This document shows positions 34,747 through 45,500 of a stretch of 64,000 nucleotides of DNA, in pieces. The notes under the pieces were generated by a model. The model searched no databases and had not been told where the DNA came from. It saw nothing but the letters and a program-made list of their open reading frames with translations. A program made the translations under genes and the position numbers. Origin of the DNA: Opisthocomus hoazin (Eukaryota; Chordata; Aves; Opisthocomiformes; Opisthocomidae); assembly GCF_030867145.1 (NCBI RefSeq), contig NC_134419.1:71419403-71483402 (forward strand), in the 5' to 3' direction. The number at the start of each line of letters is the position of its first letter. Position 1 is the stretch's first letter.

Positions 34747-35409
34747 CTATCCATAGTTTAAAGTATAGTTAACAGCTGTGCCCTTCACAGGGCTTATGGA
34801 ATTTACTTTTGTCATCTGTGTATTGCTTGAGCTGTCTCCCGTGGATTGGGTAGAAGGCTGATGCGCTTCAGGGCTTTGGCTGGTTTGGCCCTGACTGCTT
34901 GCATGAGCAACAGAGGGATCCACCATCAAGGACCCTTGCTGAAACCACTTTAATTCACTGGGGCAGAGAGGGTCCGTTCCACAGTTCCTGTAGTCATCAG
35001 AATTTGATGACACTGATTATTTCTCACCACTGCCTACCTTGGGATTTTCAAAATGGCTAAAAGACATTGGTTTGAGAATATTAACAAAGCACCCTAGTTC
35101 ATTTCCAGGTGTGTAATGGACTGTCCTAGAAGGACTTGCCTGTGTGTCCCCATACAAGTTGTTAGCGGCTCGGTTTCGCTCTTGCCATAATGAGGAACAT
35201 GAGGAGTAGTTCAAACATGTGAGTGATACCTGAGAGAAAACCCTGCTTTTGAGATTGTCACTGGAATGTCACCAAAGAGGAATGGACTGGCTGCTGTTGC
35301 AGTTTTATGCTGCTGCTGGCCCAGTGGGCTGCAGTGGCTTTGCACAACTCCTACACCATTGAGTTTTGGTTCTGGAATACAGGAACTGGACTCTCTGAGT
35401 GACTGCATG
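34747..35409 (-). pseudogene. Unassigned minus-strand coding-like region, probably a pseudogene
   Basis: Three adjoining minus-strand frames read as one Ser/Thr/Gln/Pro-rich sequence. The first (35408-35211, 65 codons, MQSLRESSSCIPEPKLNG and onward) follows an acceptor-like CTTGGCTTTACAG at about 35421-35409. A frame change near 35215-35230 leads into a second frame of about 155 codons (35214-34747). That frame is broken only by a TAA at 35019-35017 and ends GTAVNYTLNYG before TAG. Within it, AAG|GTAGGCAGT (donor-like, near 35034) and GATGACTACAG|GAACTG (acceptor-like, near 34987) bracket the TAA, but only about 50 bases apart, which is short for a vertebrate intron. I do not recognise the protein. 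It may be a degraded retrocopy, exons of an unannotated gene converging on TRUB1, or chance. The composition looks like a disordered protein, and that is the main argument for it. Confidence 0.35.
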
Positions 35410-36226
35410 CTGTAAAGCCAAGAGTTTGTGCTTATATTAAGGTGTATCTTTTACAGAGAGACGTGAAAATTTGATTTAATGACTCTGTGTTAATGGACTT
35501 GCTACTTTCTATAATAAGTTACCTTGATAGCTAATTACCTCTGTTGCTTAAAAGAAGTTGTGTTTTATTCCCAACTTGAATCTCCACATGCTGCGTTCTA
35601 TGTCTTTGTCTGCACCTTACAAAAAGCCATTTCTCTGTGTGCTGGTATTATGTGAAATTATCAGGTTCCAACCTTACTTTCAATCTAAGAAATGAAATAA
35701 ATATCCTGAAGTTTCTCATTGCAGGATACCTTTCCAGACATATATAGAGTTTTTTGTTTTCTATACAATAAGAAACTGAAGTCTATGCAAGATTAATGAA
35801 TCTTTTGTTTAGCGAGAGGGTAGAATTTATGTTTTATTGTTCAGTAAACAGACAGGTTTTTTTCTTTTGTATATTCTTATAAAGAACTTAAGGGAAATGT
35901 TGAAAATACCACAAGCAAATTGAAATGCTAGAGCACTGTCACAGCAGCATATTTAATACACAATGTGGATGAAGTAACCATTGTAAGAAATTTTGATTTC
36001 AGAGATGGGAGAAAAGAGCTGGGTTCAGTAAGAGAATAGTGGGAGATATTAGCTGTTTCTTTTCAGGGTGGGTTTTTTGGTACTTTGTATAGAAACAGAG
36101 AAGACAGTGATTATTTCCTAAAGAAATCAAATAAAGCAGAAAATTTCATTTTCCAGTATACTTAAATGATCAAAGACTTTGAAACACAGCTTCTCTTATT
36201 GTCGAAATCTGTATTTTTCCAAGAAC
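35410..36226. other. Intergenic DNA, no gene seen
   Basis: AT-rich sequence containing an AATAAA at 35696-35701. No repeat or conserved protein was recognised. Confidence 0.6.
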
Positions 36227-36611
36227 CTAATTTATGTTATCCCAGTGGTCTTCTAGATAAAGTTCTAAAATTTTATTTTTCTGCTTTTTGATGTCTAGTA
36301 GATATAATTCTATTAGTCTACTTGTTTCAATTACAGGGATTTGTTTCTTTAAAAAATAAGTGCAATTGAGAAATCTTTCTATTAATAGGGTACATTTGTA
36401 TACAGTGTTATAAAAGTCTAGCACATTTTTCTTCTCATCTGTTTGTTTAATGCTCACCATGGCTTTCTTGCTATTCCATGTAAGAGCCCCTGATATTTTT
36501 AATTTCAAAAGGAGAATTATATTTTCATCAGCTGTAAGTTGGCTTGCAACTGGTCTGTTGTAATTATTGCTAACAGATCTGTGATCCTGAGAAGGCAGGG
36601 TCTGTTCCGTA
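36227..36611 (-). other. Long minus-strand open frame in AT-rich DNA, function unknown
   Basis: The minus strand stays open for about 128 codons in clearly AT-rich DNA, where stops should be frequent. The last 93 codons (36508-36227) begin MKLKISGALTWNSKKAM and end LEDHWDNIN before a TAG. The peptide is rich in Lys, Ile and Leu with a helical look. A pyrimidine-rich acceptor-like CCCTGCCTTCTCAG precedes the codons DHRSVSNN near 36585. No domain family is recognised. It could be the remnant of a transposon ORF or a terminal exon, or it could be chance. Confidence 0.3.
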
Positions 36612-39052
36612 GTCTAGTCACTCGAGAGAAATGAAGTGGCAAGCAGAAGAAAGCACCCTGTTGACATCAGCAAGTTTTGGTTTAGGCTGCGAGTCCTGGT
36701 GCATATGGAAAGCATAGGGAGAGAAGAAATGCAGTTGTATACGTTCAGGAATCTGCATAAGGTGTGTTTCTAAATAGTGTTTCTAAAGACTGGAGGTGTA
36801 TTTCAATTTATGAATGCAACTTCCTTCAGTGCTTTTATTCCTCTGTAGCAAGTAGAGAGGCTTTCACCAGCTCTAGCTAGATGTATTTTTTTTCCTGGGA
36901 TTCCTCTCATCTTCCACAGCGCTAGGTCCCGTCACCTTCAGAAATAAAGGCAGAACTTCTTTATCTCAAATTAATGACGAACTTCTCCCCACATAATTTG
37001 TATTGAGCTGCAGAAGCTGTTTCACTTAAGGCTGGGTAGCAAGTAAGTGTGGTCGTGGTTGTAAGGGGCCGGATAGCACACAGAACTACGGCAGACGGCA
37101 GGTAGGTGTTCTTAGGAAACACAGTGTAAAGAGTGCCTAAAGTCATGAACAGATTACGCAGAGACAGCTTGTTTTATGACCACTGAGGATTGTCAGCCGG
37201 TTCCAGCCCTGACCAGTTGAGCTATCTTCTGTCAAACATTCAGGCTCCTCTGGCTACTCCCCAGTGCCTTTCCTTGGTGCTCAGCCTCACTGGCACGCTC
37301 TTCCCTAGGCACCACTGTGCTTTAATGGGCCTCTGCGCCCTGAGCTGTTAGTCCCAACGACTGGTAACCGGGAGGCCACTGAGAAATCTGGGAATAGCTT
37401 TTTTAGATACGTCTGAATAAGCGTTTAACTCAGTATCTTGAAACTGTCCAGATCTGGAAGTGAGTGCTGTGTTCCCATGGGAACATAGGAAAATACTCAT
37501 TTTAACTTCTTTATTCTTATTAACATGCACGTCCCTGAGACACCAGACTTCAGAATTGTGCTATATCCACAGAAAAATGTAGTTTTTTCCTACATTGGAA
37601 TACCCTGTGATCCTGGATCTTGGTTACTGAGAGTCATGATCTGTCAACATTAAGGGCTATTTAGAGTGAGAAGAAAAGTGTGTATACAATGCTTCTGAGC
37701 CTAGTAGGAGAGTTAGTACCAAGTGTTGAGACAAGTGTAGTTAATAGGAATTTTAGTGCTACTGTGGCCAGAAAATACGCATGTCTCTGTGATCTACCAT
37801 TTAAAATATATCCATGACACAGACTGAAAGATTTGTCTCGTTTTAACGAGCGTTGTTCATGGGGAAATTCCTGGTGAAATAGTGTGTCCTGCTTTTTGAG
37901 CTGAATATTGTCTGTCTTGAATTTGGGCTTGCGTTCTTTAGTCTGTAGCAGTCTGCTGCTGTCGTCTGGCCCTGACTCTGCCTCCGGTGCTGGTGCTGCC
38001 TCAGTGAGATTAGCAAGGGCTTCGTAATTTATCTCCTTCTAATGTCTCTGCCTGGCTGGCACTTTTTCTTCCTCTTTTAAATGGTAGTTTTTCTGTGCAC
38101 TTCATAATATATTTCTTCTGCCAGTTTGTTGAGCACTTTTTAAGTGTTTTTTAAGCAAAATCAATAGGATCTTTTTTTCCGTATTAATCAAGTCTAACCC
38201 ATTAGCAACATATTTTAGGAGCGCCTTCGTCAATAACGAAGCATTTAGCGTCTTACTCTGCAGTTGTGTTTTTGATTTATATGTTTATTAGAAGAAAGAA
38301 AAATCAAACTTTGAATAACCCCCCAAATTTCAGGATACCTTAGGATTTTATTTTTTAGTGTAAAAGATGGTGAAATTGCTATTCCAAGCATGAATGGCTC
38401 TGAGACTTTTAATGGCTAGGGTCATTCTGTTTGTTTGGCAGTGTCAGGGAATCAGTTGCAACAGTATTAATTTCATTGAAAAGGCCTTAGAGAGACAGAG
38501 CCAGAGTGCACGTGTGTGCACATGAGCGTGTGACTACAATATGCAACCAGAGGGAAGTCACAGAGACGGCGAACGGATGCAGCCGGCCTGGGCAAAATTA
38601 CTGTCCCTATTAAAAAGCAGTCATTGCTTCTAATAGCCATGGGTTTAATTTGCTTCTTTGTGAGACCTGATGAAGTAAGTCACCGATACTTAAGGGCATG
38701 TCAAACAAGCAGGTTTATCAGCTGGATGCTTATGTCCCCAATCTGGATGATGAGATGGCACACCTTTTCTTACTGTCTCCAAGATCGACTGCGGAGATGG
38801 TACAGGTGGTAAACAGGCAAAGAGAGAAGCTGGCCTGTGGACGCGGATGGTATGAGTGCTCAGGACAAAAATGGACTATATTCCAAGAAGAAAACCGTAT
38901 TTTTTTTTTCTGTTCTGTTTTTGGGGAAGTGTCGGAGACACTGCTATGTCTCAGAGAAAGTATTAGCATAGCTGCCCCAGAAAAGCCTAATATTTTTGTT
39001 ATGGGTGTGAACGTCTTGGGCTTTAATCACCTTCCCTCCTTACCTCTAGCTC
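36612..39052. other. Intergenic DNA, no gene seen
   Basis: Mixed AT-rich sequence with only short, unremarkable frames. The longest (38698-39072 plus) runs into the CR1 fragment and has no family likeness. The wording around 37200-37350 resembles an old interspersed repeat but could not be named. Confidence 0.5.
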
Positions 39053-39283
39053 AAAGAATCATAGAATCATAGAATGGTTTGGGTTGGAAGGGACCTTAAA
39101 GATCATCTGGTTCCACCCTCCTGCCATGGACAGAGACATCTTCCACTAGACCAGGTTGCTCAGAGCTCCATCCAGCCTGGCCTTTAATGCTTCCAGGGAG
39201 GGGGCAGCCACAGCTTCTTGGGCAACCTGTTCCAGTGTTTCACCACCCTCATGGTGAAGAATTTCTTCCTAATATCTAAGAAG
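39053..39283 (-). mobile_element. CR1 LINE 3' fragment
   Basis: In plus orientation it begins with about three copies of the 8-base terminal repeat (AGAATCAT AGAATCAT AGAATGG), then TTTGGGTTGGAAGGGACCTT and a run ending TGGTGAAGAATTTCTTCCTA, so the element lies on the minus strand. It carries the CCATGGACAGAGACATCTTC version of the CR1 tail, unlike the other copies in this window. It therefore belongs to a different subfamily. Confidence 0.93.
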
Positions 39284-42239
39284 TGGGGTTAAATCAAAGC
39301 AGGAGCCTCTCCCTGACTTTTCTGTGTCACATTGCTGTGTGTGTTGTGGATGCTGAAACAATCCTATGCTCAGACTGTGGGCTGTAAAAGGGCTTAGGTG
39401 GCATGTCCCAGAAGTGAACAGTAACTGAACATGAGTAGGAGGAGAAATGGAGCAATGAAATTTGTAGTGTAAACACACAAATGTCTTCACAGCCTGTCAA
39501 GTAGCCTTCCTCTTATCAGATTTATTCGTCTTGGGTTACAGCTCTGTGCCTGGCCTTTCCAGTTTGCGTCCCATTAACCTACCTGCTGTTTGAGACAGTT
39601 CGTCCTAAAGCTCTCACCCTCTCGTTTGAATTCGTGACCAGGTAGGTGTGCACCTTGGGAAAGTGTGAAGGAAAAACGCTACATAGTTTCGTGGGGGGAG
39701 CAGGAGGGCTGTTGATAAAGTAGAACTGAAAAGGATGAGGTGTGTCAGGTCCGTTTCTTACCCTGCCCCTTGCGTAAGGAAGACGTAGCCCTGAATGCTC
39801 TAGTGCCATTTCTCTGGGACACAGGATTATTTTAGATATTTCGGAATTAAGCACTTCAAAGTCAGATCTGCAGCTGAATGCGTGCTTTATAAACAAAGCA
39901 CATCATTTCACAGATGTCGCACTACTTTTAGTGGCTTCAGGATACGATTTTACAGCTTAAAAGGAGGGAGGTAGAAGAAGAATGGCAAGAGGTAAATGCA
40001 TGTTTCAGTTGTTACATTTTTGAAATAGATGAACTCATTTTAGGTAATCATGTAAGAAAATACATTGAGTATTCTAATGGAGAAAAGGTGAAGAGAAAGA
40101 ACACAATTTTTACTACATTTTCTGTTTCTTTTAGCCCATAAAACAAGTAGCTTAAATACACCATTTCAAAGCTTAAGCTTTTATGTGGAAATGTAAGAGA
40201 GGTTGTTACTGTATGCTGATATGAAAAAAGGCATTTATTTTCATTTCAGCAGTTGAAAAGGTAGTCTTCTATGATGCCCTTCAAAAGGCAGTGTTTTGTT
40301 TTGCTTATATTGAATTGCTGTAAATCCTTAGCATAGCTTCTGCTTTTGTGGGTGGTACATTCATATTCAATCGCTTCCTGCAGCTGGCTTCCCTACCGGT
40401 CAACAAAACTGTTTCAGGTTCTGCAGGTACATAGCGTGCGTTTCCAGTGTACATGGAACATTGTGTACAAACACTAAATGTATTTAGAAAACATGATTAG
40501 TTCTCTCTAATCTTTGCTATGCAGATTGCTCTTTTCGGTAAAATGTGATCCAGGCCGCATTAAACCTAGCTGCTGCTTTGCTGCAGTGCTTTGTGTACAG
40601 TTTCGTCTTACTTTATACTCTAATTTGACAAAGGGCACTGGCAGACTGTTGATTTCTTGTGCAGGTGATTAATTTCACCCAGCTGCTGCTCATACATAGA
40701 TTCCAGGCTTTAACTTCTGTATTTATTGGTTAAGGTTTCCTTGCACTGTGCTCTACCCCCAGCAGCGCTAGCAGAAGGAACGGTGTATCCGCCTCGTCTG
40801 CCCTGTTCATAGACTGGCGTGGAAGGTGTTGGTGGTGCAAATTTTGTGCACATAAACTGGGCTGTGTTAGAAGACCTTACGTCTCGGCGTGTTGCTCACT
40901 AACGCCCAGTAAGAGATAGAGTGGGCAACAGGGGACAGTAATGTTCCAGCACTCCTCCCTCCTAGGAAGAGTCGGTGGAAAATGCCAGTGAGGAGTATGG
41001 CTACACAGCTAGCTTAAGGCATGCGCTTGTTTCTCTTTATCTCAGTGAGAGGACTCCTGCCCCATTTTACTAAATTACATAGATTACTACTCACTGTATT
41101 AAGGCCTTATGTGTTTCATTTTCACTTATCATGTTTTTTGTCCTTTTTAATTTAGTAATGCAGACTGATAGATTGAAAAATTGTATTTCTTTTTACAGGT
41201 GGAAAAAAAAGACAGAGTAAAATAAATATTAATGGTGTGGCACAACACTTAGAGTTGTTCCGTGTCTAATGAATATGTAACAGTTCTATTTTCTACTTAA
41301 AAACAAACACACAAAAATTGTCAGAATAGAATTAATGTTATTTTTTTTTAAAATGTGTTTATCTAGGAAATGCATTTCTCTACAGAGTGCTGTTAAAGAC
41401 TGTGCAGAATGGCTAAACCTGTTTGTTGAATATGTTGGTGGTCTGTTTCTAGAGTTAGGAGCGTGTAACTTCTATTGAATTGTATACCATTTCCCTGCAC
41501 TAGTTTTACTGTTCTCCTCTGCTGTGTTGTAGATGTTTAGTACTGGAGCAAGTAGAGTCCTACAATCTGAGCTGGTAATCAGCCATTCCTTGCTATGAAT
41601 GTAAATACAGAGTACCCATCCCCACTCTGCCCCCCTGCATTAATGAATCCGGGTTGGTCCTTCAGAGTTGTATAGAAACGACCCAGAAATACACCATCGT
41701 GCCACAGAGAATGCAGAACATGATTAGGATTTGAGGAGATGAAATTTATCTAGAGGCAGAATGCGTTTTATGGCTGCAGAGAAAGACAAAGAAAAGTCCA
41801 GCAGGATAGCCTTTCCCAGGCATCTGCAGTCCGATCCTTGGCACACCAAACCAGACAGCTTTTCCAAGGAGAGGTGGCTTTTAGAAGAGCGTCCAGCTGT
41901 TGGATCGCAGGAGTAAAGCTCCCAGCATTTTTCTGTGTGTCAAAATAATAGAGTAAACTTTCCACCTCTCCTTTGTAAAGGCGCTCGCTGGTTCGGTTCC
42001 ACTCTTACGTTGCAAGGCTGTTTTTCAAGTCAGCTCTTCCGCAGGTTCTGGTGACTGGTATGCGCAGCAGACGTGGTTGGGAGAGCTCCTCTGCCACTCC
42101 CTTTGGGTTTTCCTAGCTTGTTTAGTTTGGTTGAAAAAGTAAGAGGGAATGCCTGGCAGCGTCTCTGTTATTAGAGGCACAGACTTTCTGCTTTGTGCCT
42201 GTCCTTGTGCAAGATAAAGCCCGCAACGGGAAAGGGCAC

Positions 42240-42520
42240 TCCGTGGCTGAATCCCTCCTGGAGTGCCTTGCTAATCGCCCTGTGTGAGAAACCCACGACC
42301 TTCCTCATGTCACTTCTGGAAGATGTACTTGCTTGTTTTTCTGTAGAGTTGTGCAGCCTTTCCCAAGCCCTGCTGCTCCTTGGTACCCGCGGATCGTTGA
42401 AGGCTGACTGCAGCGATCCGATGGTTTCGTACCGGGCCCGAGGCTACGAAGCGAAGTTGCAGTCTGGGGATGTTGCTGACTGTCGTCCAGAAAAGAGTGA
42501 AAAATTGGCCGCGAGCAAGT
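42240..42520. other. CpG-dense patch
   Basis: About fifteen or more CpGs by eye within 280 bases, including GTACCCGCGGATCG and CGTACCGGGCCCGAGG, in an otherwise CpG-poor region. It could be a small unmethylated regulatory element. No transcript is evident. Confidence 0.35.
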
Positions 42521-45500
42521 AATTGTTGAGTGGCAGAAACAACTGGGAATTCTTGGTAAATCAAGAAAAATGGCGTGTGTTGCAAACACTGGTGTGGTAC
42601 AAGGCTGGAAAAAAGTGTGCTTGGGCTTTCCCAGGTGTTTTTATAGCACTTGGCTTTGTTCTGTGTTAACAATGTTACAGCACTCAGAAAAGTGGGTTTG
42701 TGGGTATCGAGTCAAATCCAATTGCAGGTTTTGGGAAACTCAATTGATACAACATTTGCTTCTTTGCTGGCAAACTTCTAGATATTTATAAATCCTTAAA
42801 TAAAATGAAATAGGTAGTTAGTAAAGTTGAAATCCAAACTTGCACGTTACCTTTTCTGGTGCATTTCCAAGGACCTCAGCTCCAAGAGGAGCGAGTGCCC
42901 AGGGGGTCCCCTGCAGCTCCTTCCTACGGGGAGCAGAGTAGTTGCTCGGGATGGCACGGATGTTTTAAGAAACGGAGAAGAAAGAGTCTTCAGACTCCAT
43001 CTTAGTATGTTTAATCCTTCCATGAGGGAAATGTTTTTTCAGTGTTCATTTTGAAGTAAGGTCAACCTGGCGACTTTTTAATTATATATAAGCTAAGCAG
43101 CATGCTTCATCTTCCTTTCTGGAGATTTATTTGACGCAGAGAGACCAGTGAGGAGCTGTTGTCAAGGGAAGAAAACACTTTGTGTTCCACAAAACTGATA
43201 AGATACTGGATGTGTGCCCACGATGGATGAAACTTTAGGCTACGTTCAGGTTTACATTTACCTGAATTCCTTGACATAAAGGAATAAGAAACTTTCCGAC
43301 GTGACAGCTTGTTTGGTTTCCCAGAATGTTTTCCCATTGGGGGGGGTTGCTTCACTGTAGTAATTATAATTTAATTCCATCGCTGCGTGCATCGCAGTGT
43401 ATGACTGCAGAGAGAGCCTCAGTTCTTGCCCTGAAAGTGTACAGTCCGTACCGGCTACAGCGTGAGCATCTGACAAGCTGAGCGGTGAGGTCCAGCCAAG
43501 CACAGCTGCTTTTATTTTGGGGAATATGGAAAGTCTTAGAACGAAAGCGAGTATCAAAGAATGATTTGAAAGAAGAATCATTTGTATTTTGAAACCTTTG
43601 CTTTGAGAAATAAATTTGTTGATTATCTCCCAGAGTTAGCAGGGAACTTTTCCAAAGCAGGGGTTAATGTCTGTTTAGAGAGGAGGGTTATTAGATGTGC
43701 CATTGAGCATTCTGGTGGTTTGGTTCAGCAAACTGCTGCTCTGTGGGCCTGGCTGCCAGCGAAGGGCTTGTTCTGAACTGGGGTCCTGATGAGTCACTGG
43801 TACTTAACTGGAGTTTCATGTTTCTGTCATGCCAAGTTGGTCAGTATGTTGGCAGATCTGTCAAGGCTACACCCTCATGTGTCACAGCTTGAAAACTGGC
43901 ACAGAGCTGGCGGAATGTAGGTGACCAAAATTAACTCTGTGGGAAAGGTGTATCTTACCAAAAAGGACAAGAGGTACTAGGTGTAAGGGTGCGCAGAAAG
44001 AGAATGTGTGAAGAGAAGGGAAAACTAGTATTTTACTTTAAAAATCTATTTTATTATAATTTATCTGGCTTTGGTTGATCAACCTTGCACTAGTCTGTCC
44101 AATCTATTGCAGACTGAAGGCAGAATGAAAAGAAACTGCAAATTTACAGAAGTTCTCCAGGTCAAAACTATGATGGACACGTGCATCATGTAAAGGCTTG
44201 AGTATTACTTAATACTCATCTGCTCATCATCATTCTCATCTGAAAGTTCTTAATCTGCCCAGGAACGTATCACAAAGGGCAAGCCCTGGAAATGAAGATA
44301 CTATGCTTTAATTTTAGAAGCAAATGGTGGAGTCAGGTCTGTTGACTGGTGGTCACAAAGGTGTCAGGCAGGGCTTTAAGGCAATTATTGACGCATTTAG
44401 TTCGCTTAGAATAGGCTCTGGTATGTGAATGTGAGGCAGCATTAATGTGAAATATTAGTGGTCCTTCCCAGGCGATGTGTGTATTGCAGCAGACGATGTT
44501 TTACCTCTCCATGTTTCGCAGTTTAAAAATAAGCCAGGCATGTCATGAGGAAAGGAAATAAATGTCCATGTTCATGGATGTGAACTCTGAACAGCAACTA
44601 AGCTCAGCAGATCGCTTAGTTGAGCTGAGATTAGCAGCAGGTTACCTGGATCATGGCTCTTGTCACCAAACTGAAATGCTACTTGCAATGTAATTTAGTA
44701 TTCATATACATATGCTTATTGGAAATACAAGCTAGTATCTTAGGGCAGAAAAGGCACTTTTTTGTATAAAACTGTTTTGAAAATATTTTTGGCAGTAGTT
44801 TAAGGCTCAGTGTTAGATGCTTTAAAGCCTCCAGCTTGCATGTGATAAAGCCACATTTGATCGGAACGTCACCTATTTGAGAGCGTGCGTACTGCTGCGC
44901 TCCCCTCTCCCGGTAACTAATTGTCAAATATCCGCTTGTCCCTTCTTGTCGTTAGGTCAGTTTTAACCGGTTCTGCTCAAAATTGCCTGTGCAATGCCCA
45001 GATATTTCCACTGACTTCACTGTCACTGCTCCAGATTTATTTTGGGGTGATGTAAAGCAAAGATCTGCCCTGGAGAACGTGGAACCCCGAAGGCATTCAC
45101 TGAACCCATTTAATAATAAAAAAGATGTCGAAGTTGAATGTCATTTGTCATTGTCTCCCATTTGCTTGTATCTAGTGATAAAGGAAGGATGCAAGAAAGC
45201 TAGCCCATTAGCTCTTGGTTCAAAAGTAGCGCAAGAAGAAAGCCCAGTGCCCGCAGGAACATCTTTCTAGCAGTAGTCTGATCTCCGCAGGTTGCTGTGC
45301 GGAGTCATTTTACATCTGCCTATCCTTAGGCTTTGCCGGTTGGAAGGACCTGTTGTCTGCAAGCCTGTTAACTTGCAACTTCTAAAACATAACTGAGGAT
45401 ATAATTTCAAAGCACAGTGCTTTGTGAAGCTCCATTTCTGAGAAGGGTTTTGCACTTTAACAAGTCGTCTTCTGATGCCGTGAACACCGTTTGCCGTGAC

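Noticed and set aside
38698-39072. 124-codon plus-strand frame
   Set aside because: Ends inside the CR1 fragment, no family likeness, no splice support.
44983-45270. 95-codon frame and a phrase resembling an old amniote repeat
   Set aside because: Too short and diverged to name. No coding signature.
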